The notes beneath the pieces are model-generated. The model was not told the DNA's origin, searched no databases, and was given only the letters and a program-made list of their open reading frames with translations. The position numbers and the translations under genes are program-made. 64,000 nt of DNA from contig JAJXUA010000002.1 in the NCBI GenBank assembly GCA_021783275.1, positions 1 through 64,000 on the forward strand, read 5' to 3'. The stretch is from Pseudomonadota bacterium. GTDB taxonomy: Bacteria > Pseudomonadota > Gammaproteobacteria > Burkholderiales > Thiobacillaceae. Below are positions 18,328 to 26,732 of the stretch, piece by piece; positions within the stretch are counted from its first letter, which is position 1; every line of letters starts with the position of its first letter.

Positions 18328-19113
18328 TCAGATTCCGTGGTAGCGCACGCCGAGATTGAGATTCAGGTCAGCCCGCACCTGCTTGGTCGGCAGTTCGCGC
18401 AGACGCTTCGAGATTTCGCTTTCCGGGTCGTTCATGTCGCCAAACAGCAGGGCGTTATGGCCCGCGGCGGTACAGGCTTCTGCACAGGCGGTGTTGCCAT
18501 CGCCCCGATCAATTTTCTGGACGCACAGCGTGCACGATTCTACACAGCCAATTCCACGCGGCACATCCGCCTTCTGGGTGTCGTTGAGCTGTTCGTGCAC
18601 CAGAGAACGCGCCTTGTAGGGACACGCCATCATGCAGTAACGGCAGCCGATACAGGTGTGGCGATTGACCAGCACCAGACCATCCGCGCGTTTGAACGAA
18701 GCGCCAGTGGGACATACATCCACGCAGGGCGGCTCGGCGCAATGCTGGCACATCATTGGCAGATTGGTCTGCATCTGTGTCAGCGGGTCTTCAAGCTCCA
18801 GCTTGCGTATCCACTGCGGTGCCTGTTTTTTATGCTGGCTTTCGGCAACGGGCGTCCAGCCGTTTTCGGTGCTGCACGCGGTGACGCAATCATTGCAGCC
18901 ACTGGCGCACTTCGTCGCATCAACCAGCATGCCCCAGCGTACCGCGCTGCTGGCCGCCTGCTCTTCCGGACGGCCATGCGCCACTTCGTACAGCATGACG
19001 CCGGGAACAATCGCAACACCCGCTGCCGCTACCGTTGCGGTGCTGATGAAACGACGCCGCTCGGCCGACTCGGGCCCGCCTGCTGTCTTCTGTTCGGATT
19101 GTTGTTCGTTCAT
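18328..19113 (-). CDS. dsrO: DsrO, periplasmic ferredoxin-like Fe-S subunit
   Basis: 261-aa protein exported by the Tat system: RRRFISTATVAAAGVAIVPG near residues 19-39 is a twin-arginine signal. The mature part has several cysteine motifs for [4Fe-4S] clusters: CASGCNDCVTAC, CQHCAEPPCVDVCPTG, CIGCRYCMMACPYKA and CTLCVQKIDRG followed by ACAEAC. It relays electrons between DsrP in the membrane and DsrJ. Its start overlaps the dsrJ stop by 4 bases (ATGA), so the two are translationally coupled. Confidence 0.95.
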   Translation of the reverse strand: MNEQQSEQKTAGGPESAERRRFISTATVAAAGVAIVPGVMLYEVAHGRPEEQAASSAVRWGMLVDATKCASGCNDCVTACSTENGWTPVAESQHKKQAPQWIRKLELEDPLTQMQTNLPMMCQHCAEPPCVDVCPTGASFKRADGLVLVNRHTCIGCRYCMMACPYKARSLVHEQLNDTQKADVPRGIGCVESCTLCVQKIDRGDGNTACAEACTAAGHNALLFGDMNDPESEISKRLRELPTKQVRADLNLNLGVRYHGI

Positions 19114-19598
19114 CGAGCCACCCCGGCCATGTCTTCTACGCTTACCGGACGCTTGGCCTGCGCCGCCAGCTTGTGCTTGTAATGCGCGGTGTCAGCATTC
19201 AGCGGATGCATGGCCATGGATCCCTGCGGTTTGGTGGAGTGGCACTCAAAACAGTCGATTTTCACTGCCGCAAAGCTGTGGCAACTGACGCAAAAATCAT
19301 CTTTGGCCTTGGCCACACTGCCCGATTTTTCGCTGGCGTGACAATTGATGCATTCCTTGAGGCTGTATTTCTTGGTCCGGATGCCCTCAATCACCGTCTT
19401 GTCGCGATGATGATCGAGTACCTTCATGTGGTTTTTCCGCATGTAGTCGGTATCTTCGACGCACTGCTCGCCCTTGACGGCTTTTTGAATGACGGGTTTG
19501 GGAGCTTCGGCCTGGGCACTGCCCAGGCCTGCAAAGATCAGCCATCCCGTCATACAGGCCACACGCAACGCGCGCGGGCGTCGCAAAAAACTTGCCAT
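19110..19598 (-). CDS. dsrJ: DsrJ, periplasmic triheme cytochrome c
   Basis: 162-aa c-type cytochrome with a hydrophobic N-terminal export segment (CMTGWLIFAGLGSAQA) and exactly three heme-binding motifs, CINCH, CVSCH and CFECH, as expected for DsrJ. It is the periplasmic end of the DsrMKJOP complex. The longer open frame (to 19784) lies inside dsrL in another phase; the ATG at 19598, just after the dsrL stop, gives the signal peptide at the right place. Confidence 0.95.
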   Translation of the reverse strand: MASFLRRPRALRVACMTGWLIFAGLGSAQAEAPKPVIQKAVKGEQCVEDTDYMRKNHMKVLDHHRDKTVIEGIRTKKYSLKECINCHASEKSGSVAKAKDDFCVSCHSFAAVKIDCFECHSTKPQGSMAMHPLNADTAHYKHKLAAQAKRPVSVEDMAGVAR

Positions 19599-19603
19599 CA
19601 CGA

Positions 19604-21574
19604 TCAGTCGCCCATGCCCATAACGATATAGCCGGTCGGGCACACGTCTGCACAGATATGGCAGCCGATACACTTGCCGTAGTCGGTGTCCACATAACGG
19701 CCCACCGTCGGGTTGTCTTTCTTCTTGACCTTGAACACGGCGGTCTGCGGGCAGTACACCACGCAGTTGTCGCATTCGAAACACTGGCCGCAGGACATGC
19801 AGCGCTTGGCTTCTTCAATGGTCTTCTTGTCCGACAGGGCATGCAGACGCTCTTCGAAGTTACCCAGTGCGCCTTCCTTGTCGAGCACGGTCACGTCACG
19901 GATGTTGCGTTCTACCGCCGGGAAATGGCCGAGGAACAGTTCGTTGTGCGGAATGATATGACGCGACGAACGGTCTTCGAAGTTGTGCAGCAGATCTTTA
20001 CGCTCGGACGTACCCATGTCCTGGCCCTTGATCTCGTTGTACTCGTGACCCGATTCCAGCCATTTGCGAATCTGGTCAAAGTGATGCACGTCGACTTTCG
20101 GACGCTTCTCGAGTTCTTTCTTGCCCGACAGGAAGGCATCGATGCCATCCACCGCAATTGAAGCATGGCCAATGGCCGTGGTCAGCAAATGCGGCTTGAT
20201 CACGTCGCCGCCGACGAAGATGTGCTCTTTGCCAGGGTAGCGGTAGTTCTTGTCGGCCTTGATCAGACCGTTGTTGTTGTTGAAGCCTTCGATGCCGGTG
20301 AAGTCCACACCCTGACCAATCGCCGAAACGATGAGGTCGGCCGGCAGATCACGCTCGGTACCGGCAGTGATCTTGGTTTCTTTGCCTTCCATCGTGAAGT
20401 CGGCAACGCGCAGCGCAATGGCACGGCCTCTTTCGTCGAGCACACAGGCAATCGGGGTCACGCCGCCGAGGATTTCGATGCCTTCCTGCTGCGCATGTTC
20501 GATTTCGTGCTTGGAGGCGTTCATCTTGTCGATGGTGGCACGCGACACCAGGGTCACGTCCGCACCGTCACGCGCCGAGATCGACGCCACGTCGTGCGCC
20601 ATGTGGCCGGCAATGACGTTTTCTGCCGCTGGACGCTCGTCAGCCGTACCACTCTTGGTGACGTTACCCAGACGACGCGCAACGGTCACGACGTCAATCG
20701 AGGTATCGCCACCGCCGATCACGACGACGCGCGAGCCGACGTGCTGCAGTCGGCCTTCGTTGAACGCACGGAGGAAGGCGACAGCGGTCACGACGTTCGG
20801 CGCTTCGGCACCGGGCACCGGCAGCGGACGGCCCGCCTGTGCACCCATTGCCATGAAGATGGCGTCGAATTCCTTTTCGATGTCATCAAACGCGACATCG
20901 GTGCCCACGCGGGTCTTGAGACGGGTTTCGACGCCCATTTCAATGATGCGGCCGATTTCCGAATCAAGCATTTCACGCGGGGTACGGAAGCCGGGAATGC
21001 CGTAGCGCATCATGCCGCCGAGCTCTTCGTGCTCGTCGAAAATGGTGACGCCGTGGCCTTTGAGTCGCAGCTGATACGCCGCAGCCAGACCGGCCGGGCC
21101 CGCGCCGATGATGGCCACTTTCTTCCCGGTTTCAGCCGCCGCAGCGGTGAATTTCATGTTGTTTTCGATACCCCAGTCGCCGACGAAATGCTCAACCGAG
21201 TTGATGCCGACGTGGTCTTCCACCATGTTGCGGTTACAGCCCGATTCACACGGTGCCGGGCAGACACGCCCCATCACTGCGGGGAAAGGATTGGCCGAGG
21301 TGATGCGCTCGAACGCATATTGTTGCCAGGTCACACCTGCGGGCGGCTTCTCGATGCCACGCACGATATTGAGGTAGCCGCGAATGTCTTCACCCGCCGG
21401 GCAGGAGCCCTGGCAAGGCGGCGTGGACAACATGTATTCCGGGCACTTGTGCGTCCAGCTGGCCTGAAAAATCAGGTCCTGGGCCGAGCGCACATTCGCC
21501 GGGGTCTCGCCGTCCTTGTAACGACGCCACGTAACGCCTTCGGTTTTCGTCCCTTTATTCGTCGTAACAGCCAT
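19604..21574 (-). CDS. dsrL: DsrL, NAD(P)H:acceptor oxidoreductase of the Dsr pathway
   Basis: 656-aa iron-sulfur flavoprotein related to the small subunit of glutamate synthase. In order: an N-terminal cysteine region (PPCQGSCPAGEDIRGYL, CPAPCESGCNR), an FAD site (VAIIGAGPAGLAAAYQL), an NAD(P)H site (VVVIGGGDTSIDVV), and a C-terminal ferredoxin domain with CMSCGQCFECDNC and CIGCHICADVCP. It is thought to pass the electrons released by DsrAB to NAD(P)+. It has a strong ribosome site (TAGGAGAACCAAC before ATG). Its position between dsrK and dsrJ matches sulfur-oxidising dsr operons. Confidence 0.97.
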   Translation of the reverse strand: MAVTTNKGTKTEGVTWRRYKDGETPANVRSAQDLIFQASWTHKCPEYMLSTPPCQGSCPAGEDIRGYLNIVRGIEKPPAGVTWQQYAFERITSANPFPAVMGRVCPAPCESGCNRNMVEDHVGINSVEHFVGDWGIENNMKFTAAAAETGKKVAIIGAGPAGLAAAYQLRLKGHGVTIFDEHEELGGMMRYGIPGFRTPREMLDSEIGRIIEMGVETRLKTRVGTDVAFDDIEKEFDAIFMAMGAQAGRPLPVPGAEAPNVVTAVAFLRAFNEGRLQHVGSRVVVIGGGDTSIDVVTVARRLGNVTKSGTADERPAAENVIAGHMAHDVASISARDGADVTLVSRATIDKMNASKHEIEHAQQEGIEILGGVTPIACVLDERGRAIALRVADFTMEGKETKITAGTERDLPADLIVSAIGQGVDFTGIEGFNNNNGLIKADKNYRYPGKEHIFVGGDVIKPHLLTTAIGHASIAVDGIDAFLSGKKELEKRPKVDVHHFDQIRKWLESGHEYNEIKGQDMGTSERKDLLHNFEDRSSRHIIPHNELFLGHFPAVERNIRDVTVLDKEGALGNFEERLHALSDKKTIEEAKRCMSCGQCFECDNCVVYCPQTAVFKVKKKDNPTVGRYVDTDYGKCIGCHICADVCPTGYIVMGMGD

Positions 21575-21620
21575 GTTGGTTCTCCTAACGCCTGAGTAAC
21601 TTGAAGTAGATAAATTGCAA

Positions 21621-23162
21621 TCAGTCAGCCTGTGCGGGCACGTCCAGAATGATTGCTTTTGCGACGAGTTGGTGGACGCCGCCCACCATGCTCATGTCGA
21701 AACCGTATTTGGGCAGCACTTTGGTGAACTGCGCCTTGCAGATCGCGCAAATCGTTGCCATGAAATTGACCTGGTATTCCTGCACCACGGCATTCAGCGC
21801 GGTGGCACGCGGCAATGCGCCCTTGACCCGGACTTCCATCAGGTCATCGGTGAGCAGGCCGCCGCCGCCACCGCAGCAGAACGTCGATTCGTAAATCGTG
21901 TCGTCCGCCATGTTGTGAAAATTGTTGACGACCGAATTGATCAGTTCGCGTGGAATGGCAAATTGCCCACCAGGCTCGGTGCCCATGCGCGAAGCACGCG
22001 CCACGTTGCACGAGTCGTGATAGGTCACGATCAGATCGTCGTTCTTCGACGGATCAACCTTGATCTTGCCCGACTTGATGAGATCGTTGGTCAGCTCACA
22101 AATGTGTTGCGGCTGAGGGTAATCGTGATTCAGCTGTTTTTGCAGCTCGACCGAGAACGGATCGTCCGCGCCGTAACCAATACCGGTCAGCGTGTTCCAG
22201 AAGCTGTAGGCCACGCGCCAGGCGTGCCCACATTCGCCGACGACGATACGCTTGACGCCGAGTTCCAGCGCGGCGTCGCGGATCCGCATCGCCACCTTGC
22301 GCATGGTTTCGTAGTTGCCGTTGAACAAGCCGAAATTGCCCGCCTCGGAAGCTTTCGAAGACAGCGTCCAGCTGGTTCCGGCGGCATGGAACACCTTGGC
22401 ATAGCCAATCAGCGATTCGACATGGGGCTCGGAGAAGAAGTCGGCAGAAGGGGTGACGAGCAGCACTTCTGCGCCCACTACGTCGAGTGGCAGTTTCACT
22501 GGCGCGCCAGTGTCGGCCTCGATGTCTTCTTCCAGACCTTCCAGCGTATCGGCCAGCGCAGGCCCGGGCAAACCGAGGTTGTTACCGATCTTCTGGACTT
22601 TGCCGAGAATCTCGTTGGAATACTTTTGCCCCATCCCGACATGGTTGAGGATTTCGCGACCCGCCATGGTGATTTCAGCGGTATCGATGCCATACGGGCA
22701 GAACACCGAGCAGCGGCGACATTCGGAACACTGGTGGTAATAGTTGTACCAGTCGTCGAGCACTTCCTTGGTCAGATCCTTGGCGCCCACCAGCTTGGGG
22801 AACAGCTTGCCCGGCAGCGTGAAATAGCGACGATAAACCTGGCGCATCAGATCCTGGCGCGCAACCGGCATGTTTTTCGGGTCGGACGTGCCCAGATAAT
22901 AGTGACACTTGTCAGTACACGCGCCGCAATGCACACAGGCATCCAGGAACACCTTCATCGAGCGGTACTTGCCCAGCAGGTCGCCCATTTTTTCGATGGC
23001 GCGCTCTTTCCAGTCTTCCCCGAGTTCGTGGGGATAGCCCATGAAATCCTGCACCGGCTGGCCCGCAATAAAGCTCTTGGAATGCGCCATCACGCCTTCA
23101 CGCAGCTTCGGAACCTCGATCGTGTCCTTGATTTCCGGAATATCAAATTCAGCAGCAGCCAA
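21621..23162 (-). CDS. dsrK: DsrK, HdrD-like catalytic Fe-S subunit
   Basis: 513-aa cytosolic, membrane-associated protein. It has two ferredoxin-type motifs (CVHCGACTDKCHYY and CSECRRCSVFCPYG, about residues 95-170) and CCG-domain cysteines (YHDSCN and STFCCGGGGG) that in heterodisulfide reductase relatives bind the unusual cluster that handles disulfide chemistry. It probably works on the DsrC trisulfide and exchanges electrons with DsrM. It lies between dsrM and dsrL, with short gaps. Confidence 0.96.
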   Translation of the reverse strand: MAAAEFDIPEIKDTIEVPKLREGVMAHSKSFIAGQPVQDFMGYPHELGEDWKERAIEKMGDLLGKYRSMKVFLDACVHCGACTDKCHYYLGTSDPKNMPVARQDLMRQVYRRYFTLPGKLFPKLVGAKDLTKEVLDDWYNYYHQCSECRRCSVFCPYGIDTAEITMAGREILNHVGMGQKYSNEILGKVQKIGNNLGLPGPALADTLEGLEEDIEADTGAPVKLPLDVVGAEVLLVTPSADFFSEPHVESLIGYAKVFHAAGTSWTLSSKASEAGNFGLFNGNYETMRKVAMRIRDAALELGVKRIVVGECGHAWRVAYSFWNTLTGIGYGADDPFSVELQKQLNHDYPQPQHICELTNDLIKSGKIKVDPSKNDDLIVTYHDSCNVARASRMGTEPGGQFAIPRELINSVVNNFHNMADDTIYESTFCCGGGGGLLTDDLMEVRVKGALPRATALNAVVQEYQVNFMATICAICKAQFTKVLPKYGFDMSMVGGVHQLVAKAIILDVPAQAD

Positions 23163-23215
23163 TGGGGTGTCCTTTATCCGTTTTCAGGTGTTTGTCTGTC
23201 GCGCAGGCAAACCCG

Positions 23216-23947
23216 TTATTTTTGGTCCAGCCGCGCCGCCCACGCCGCGATGTGACGACGCTCGCGCGGGTTGTCCACCTGATTGCGGGTGGGGCTGAAA
23301 AACAGGCCGGGCGCATGAAGCAGCTTGCTGATGGGGAAAATCGCCATCAGCAGCGCCACCATGACCAGATGCGCCAGGATAATCGGCTCTTGCGGGACGG
23401 GCTGCACGTCCAGATAAATCAAACCCATGAAAAACGTTTTCAGCGCAACGATATCGGTATGGGCAACGAAGGTCGTCAGCATGCCGGTTATGCCGATGCC
23501 CAGTATCAAGACCAGCATCAGGAAATCGGACGGAGTCGAAATATAGCGGACGCGATCCACCAGAAAACGCCGCGCCAGCAAGCCGGCCAGACCGATCACC
23601 ATCATGAAGCTGGCGTATTTACCAAAAGGCTGAATGAACACCAGCCATTCGGGAATCGGATTGATGAAATAGCGCAGGTGACGCACCAGCACCAGCAACA
23701 TGCCAAAGTGAAACAGCCAGCCAAACACCCAGATCCACTTGTTCGCCTTGAACAGCGATTCAAACACCACGACTTCTTTGGCCATGCGATACACCACGCC
23801 AGCCTGGGTGGTCGGCGCAGGCGTAGTCGGGATCACGAGCGGCGCAGGGGTGCGGCTGTAATCATAAATCTTGAACGCCAGACCCACGACGAGCAGGAGC
23901 GTCGCAAGGTAGAACATCCCGGCAAAAACCATCGTCAAGGTAGACAA
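23216..23947 (-). CDS. dsrM: DsrM, NarI-like diheme cytochrome b membrane subunit
   Basis: Inner-membrane protein with about five to six helices (for example TMVFAGMFYLATLLLVVG and FGWLFHFGMLLVLVRHL) and histidines such as HFGM and RHLR that fit heme b ligands of the NarI family. It partners DsrK and links it to quinones. The start is uncertain: TTG at 23947 has GGAG at good distance and gives 243 aa, ATG at 23932 would drop five residues, and the frame is open back to 23992 through the hairpin region. Confidence 0.9.
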   Translation of the reverse strand: MSTLTMVFAGMFYLATLLLVVGLAFKIYDYSRTPAPLVIPTTPAPTTQAGVVYRMAKEVVVFESLFKANKWIWVFGWLFHFGMLLVLVRHLRYFINPIPEWLVFIQPFGKYASFMMVIGLAGLLARRFLVDRVRYISTPSDFLMLVLILGIGITGMLTTFVAHTDIVALKTFFMGLIYLDVQPVPQEPIILAHLVMVALLMAIFPISKLLHAPGLFFSPTRNQVDNPRERRHIAAWAARLDQK

Positions 23948-23974
23948 ATCCCAACTCCTGCTTGTTTTATGATC

Positions 23975-24009
23975 CGCTTCGATAGCACACACGATGCGCT
24001 ATCGAAGCG
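23975..24009 (-). terminator. Intercistronic hairpin between dsrC and dsrM (first of two)
   Basis: Perfect 12-bp stem: CGCTTCGATAGC (23975-23986 area) with GCTATCGAAGCG (23998-24009), loop of 11 bases. There is no T-tract, so it is more likely an mRNA processing or stabilising element, or a partial terminator, than a full stop. It lies upstream of the dsrM start. Confidence 0.6.
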
Positions 24010-24033
24010 TGGCTTATTCAAGCCAACGCATCG

Positions 24034-24059
24034 CAATCACCCGGCCAGCCGGGCGATTG
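24034..24059 (-). terminator. Intercistronic hairpin just downstream of dsrC
   Basis: Stem CAATC-A-CCCGGC with GCCGGG-C-GATTG, 11 pairs and one mismatch, with a 2-base loop. It begins 10 bases after the dsrC stop and could protect the 3' end of the abundant dsrC message. Confidence 0.55.
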
Positions 24060-24069
24060 ACATGCAGCT

Positions 24070-24405
24070 TTAGATACAGCCTGTAGGCTTCGGCAGGCCG
24101 GCAATCTTACAAGCCTGCTTGGCGGGGCCGTAGGGGAACAACTCGTACAGGTACTTGTTGTTGCCTTTATCGGGACCGAGCTTCTTGCCGATCGCCTTGG
24201 TCAGAACGCGGACAGCCGGTGCGATCTGGTATTCGGCGTAGTACTCACGCAGGAAGTTGACAACTTCCCAGTGCGAATCGGTCAGGTCGACTTTTTCTTC
24301 GACAGCCATGTACTTGGCCACGTCTTCGTTCCACTGCGACAGATCGACCAGATAGCCTTCTTCGTCGACTTCGTACTCTTTACCAGCGATATCTACCATG
24401 GGCAT
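24070..24405 (-). CDS. dsrC: DsrC, sulfur-carrier protein with both C-terminal cysteines
   Basis: 111-aa small cytosolic protein that carries sulfur on its flexible C-terminal arm and is the substrate-delivering partner of DsrAB. The arm ends ACKIAGLPKPTGCI: Cys99 (CysA) and the penultimate Cys110 (CysB), 11 residues apart, are both present, as required for the trisulfide cycle. Body motifs such as LVDLSQWNEDVAKY and HWEVVNFLREYYAEY match the family. It lies after dsrEFH, from which it takes sulfur, and before dsrM, with two hairpins downstream. Confidence 0.98.
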   Translation of the reverse strand: MPMVDIAGKEYEVDEEGYLVDLSQWNEDVAKYMAVEEKVDLTDSHWEVVNFLREYYAEYQIAPAVRVLTKAIGKKLGPDKGNNKYLYELFPYGPAKQACKIAGLPKPTGCI

Positions 24406-24427
24406 AGCAATACTCCTTTATTTAAAG

Positions 24428-24727
24428 TTACAGCCAAGACTGGCAGGTGTTGTGTTCTGCGACGAGATCCACGAAACCGCCGAAATCCACGACATTGACG
24501 CCGTCCAGCACGCGCCCGGCCATGCCGCGCGCTGCCAGATCGGGACCGAGCGCGTAAACCTTGAGGCCAGCCGCCGCTGCCTGGATTTTCGCCGCCGCTG
24601 CGCTGCCCTTCGTCGCCGCGTACACCGCGTCTTCAATCAGCAATACAGCAGAACCCTGAGTGGCCATGGCGAGGCAGCTTTCCAGCGAACCGCGTTCCGT
24701 GGCCGATTTATTCACAATATGCAACAT
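24428..24727 (-). CDS. dsrH: DsrH, subunit of the DsrEFH sulfurtransferase
   Basis: 99-aa TusB-like protein (MLHIVNKSATERGSLESCLA). Cys18 sits where the conserved DsrH cysteine is expected (Cys20 in A. vinosum). With DsrE and DsrF it forms the hexameric complex that passes sulfur to DsrC. It starts 10 bases after dsrF. Confidence 0.95.
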   Translation of the reverse strand: MLHIVNKSATERGSLESCLAMATQGSAVLLIEDAVYAATKGSAAAAKIQAAAAGLKVYALGPDLAARGMAGRVLDGVNVVDFGGFVDLVAEHNTCQSWL

Positions 24728-24737
24728 ATCCGTTCCC

Positions 24738-25133
24738 TTAGAAGCTGATGACGACGTCTTGCTCGGCCATGAGATTGGCCATCTCCGGCACGGACAATAC
24801 GGTCACGTCAACAATCAGGTCGTCCTCGGACAAACCACGCGCATCCATCGAAGCCTGGTCAACATAGAGTTTCTCGATGTCGTAGCCTTCCAGCGCACGG
24901 TAGGTCTTGGAAAAATCCTTGACCTCGATCCCCTTGCTGTCGATGCCCTTGATCAGCTGATACACGCCGTCGCCGGTGAATACCATGCTCACATCCTGAT
25001 CGAACGCTGCCGTAATCAGCACCACTTCCAGACCTTCGAGCGCATACACAGTACCGTGTGGCGCTTTGCGGTTCAGGAACATGAATTTCTTGACGACGCC
25101 CGAGCCGTCATCCATATCATCCATATCACTCAT
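24738..25133 (-). CDS. dsrF: DsrF, subunit of the DsrEFH sulfurtransferase
   Basis: 131-aa TusC-like protein of the DsrE/DsrF fold, with KKFMFLNRKAPHGTVYALEG typical of DsrF/TusC and SMVFTGDGVYQLI in the middle. It begins with an acidic stretch (MSDMDDMDDGSG); a later start is possible but the first ATG follows dsrE by 12 bases. It has a structural role in the DsrEFH complex. Confidence 0.95.
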   Translation of the reverse strand: MSDMDDMDDGSGVVKKFMFLNRKAPHGTVYALEGLEVVLITAAFDQDVSMVFTGDGVYQLIKGIDSKGIEVKDFSKTYRALEGYDIEKLYVDQASMDARGLSEDDLIVDVTVLSVPEMANLMAEQDVVISF

Positions 25134-25145
25134 TTTCTTCTACCC

Positions 25146-25505
25146 TTAATCGCCGAACGTAACGAGACGATCGTATTGAATGCCCATTTCCACCAGCTGA
25201 CCCAGACCCGAAATACGAAAGCCGGGGGCCAGCACGTCGTCGTTGATGCCGCGGCGCTGCGCGGCGGCCACACACACCACCAGATCAACACCGTGATCGG
25301 CAGCGAGCTTGGACCAGCGTGCAGAGACGTTGCGGTCGTCCTGCGGCGGGGTCGCCAGACGCGTGGAGTTGTTCACACCATCGTGATAGAAGAAAACGCG
25401 CGGAACGCTATGACCTTTCTCGATCGCCGTGCGGGCGAAGAGGAAAGCCGAATCACTGGCCTGATGGGTATAAGGCCCTTCGTTTACAAGAATGCCGAAT
25501 TGCAT
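25146..25505 (-). CDS. dsrE: DsrE, active subunit of the DsrEFH sulfurtransferase
   Basis: 119-aa TusD-like protein. The active cysteine is Cys78 (in VDLVVCVAAAQRRG), at the same number as in A. vinosum DsrE, where it carries the persulfide. The N-terminus (MQFGILVNEGPYTHQASDSA) is typical. It receives sulfur from upstream sulfurtransferases and hands it via DsrH/DsrC to DsrAB. A strong hairpin at 25544 separates it from dsrB. Confidence 0.96.
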   Translation of the reverse strand: MQFGILVNEGPYTHQASDSAFLFARTAIEKGHSVPRVFFYHDGVNNSTRLATPPQDDRNVSARWSKLAADHGVDLVVCVAAAQRRGINDDVLAPGFRISGLGQLVEMGIQYDRLVTFGD

Positions 25506-25543
25506 GGCTCACTCAAACTCCGAAAATACTGTCTTATTGATCG

Positions 25544-25576
25544 AACACCCGCCGCAGACTGGCTGCGGCGGGTGTT
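25544..25576 (-). terminator. Strong intercistronic hairpin between dsrB and dsrE
   Basis: Perfect 14-bp stem (AACACCCGCCGCAG with CTGCGGCGGGTGTT) and 5-base loop, in the 90-base gap. There is no run of T after it on the minus strand, so it probably stabilises the dsrAB message or thins transcription rather than ending it. Confidence 0.7.
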
Positions 25577-25595
25577 GACGGCTTGCTGAACGCGC

Positions 25596-26666
25596 TTAGA
25601 AGCGGATGTGCGCCGAAGCGTTCAGGTTGGCACGGCCACCACGCCAGTTATCGATGTGATATTTGGTGAAGGGCAGGCCGGTTTTTTCGAAGAATGCCGG
25701 CCAGCCAATGCGCTCGATCCAGTCGATCATGCGCTCCCACGGCTTGCCATCTTCCTTGTAGGTTGCGAGGATTTTTTTCACAACTTCGCTAACTTCCGGC
25801 CAGCGCGGTGCGTTGTTCGGCAGACCCGAGGCCACCAGCTTGTGGAAAGTGGGCTTGGAACGCGCGTTGGAGTTCTTGCCGCCGACCCAGATCGCGATCT
25901 TCGAATGCTCGGGATCGTTGATCTGCATCGGGGGACACGGGGGGAAGCACGCGCCACAGCAGATGCACTTCTTCTCGTCCACTTCCAGCGAGGGCTTGCC
26001 GTTCACCAGAGCGGGACGAATTGCCGCGACCGGGCAACGCGCGACGACCGAAGGACGTTCGCACACGTTAGCCACCAGATCGTGGTTGATTTTCGGCGGC
26101 TTGGTGTGCTGAACGATGATCGCGATGTCGGCCTGGCCGCCACAGTTGATTTCGCAGCACGAGGTCGAGAGCTTGACGCGGTTAGGCATCTCGCACTTGA
26201 CGAAGTCGTCGTACAGCTCGTCCATCAGCGCCTTCACCACGCCGGAAGCGTCGGTGCCGGGAATGTCGCAATGCAGCCAACCCTGGGTGTGGGCGATCAT
26301 CGAGACCGAGTTCGCGGTCCCACCGATGGGGTATCCCTTGTCGTTCAGCGCCTTGATCAGCGGCTCGACTTTGGAACCGTCGGCAACCATGTATTCAATG
26401 TTCGAACGTGCGGTGAAACGGACAAAACCGTCGCCGTACTGGTCAGCGATATCAGCCAGTTCGCGGATGGTGTAGTGATCCATCTGGCGCGCGGTACCCG
26501 CTTTGACGGTCCAGACTTCGTCGCCAGATTCAGCGCGGTGATACAGGACACCCGGTTTCGGATGGCTATGGAAAGTCCACTTGCCATAGTTTTTGACCAT
26601 GACAGGATGCATGTAGGGCATCGGGTCCGGTGCGCCAGACTCGATAGGGGGGCGTAAATCAGCCAT
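25596..26666 (-). CDS. dsrB: DsrB, dissimilatory sulfite reductase beta subunit (reverse type)
   Basis: 356-aa beta subunit of the alpha2-beta2 siroheme enzyme that oxidises DsrC-bound sulfur to sulfite in the cytosol. It shows the cofactor region LSTSCCEINCGGQADIAI and a ferredoxin domain with KKCICCGACFPPCPPMQI. Context (dsrEFH, dsrL present) marks the oxidative, reverse-acting type. It begins after a 66-base gap downstream of dsrA that contains a hairpin. Confidence 0.98.
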   Translation of the reverse strand: MADLRPPIESGAPDPMPYMHPVMVKNYGKWTFHSHPKPGVLYHRAESGDEVWTVKAGTARQMDHYTIRELADIADQYGDGFVRFTARSNIEYMVADGSKVEPLIKALNDKGYPIGGTANSVSMIAHTQGWLHCDIPGTDASGVVKALMDELYDDFVKCEMPNRVKLSTSCCEINCGGQADIAIIVQHTKPPKINHDLVANVCERPSVVARCPVAAIRPALVNGKPSLEVDEKKCICCGACFPPCPPMQINDPEHSKIAIWVGGKNSNARSKPTFHKLVASGLPNNAPRWPEVSEVVKKILATYKEDGKPWERMIDWIERIGWPAFFEKTGLPFTKYHIDNWRGGRANLNASAHIRF

Positions 26667-26692
26667 GTTTGTTCTCCAACAGATTTGATACG

Positions 26693-26718
26693 CGGGTTTT
26701 GGTGATTACCAAAACCCG
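26693..26718 (-). terminator. Intercistronic hairpin between dsrA and dsrB
   Basis: Perfect 11-bp stem (CGGGTTTTGGT with ACCAAAACCCG) and 4-base loop, filling most of the dsrA-dsrB gap. With similar hairpins after dsrB and dsrC it looks like a set of mRNA-processing or stability elements. Confidence 0.65.
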
Positions 26719-26732
26719 GGGATAAGCAGCGA

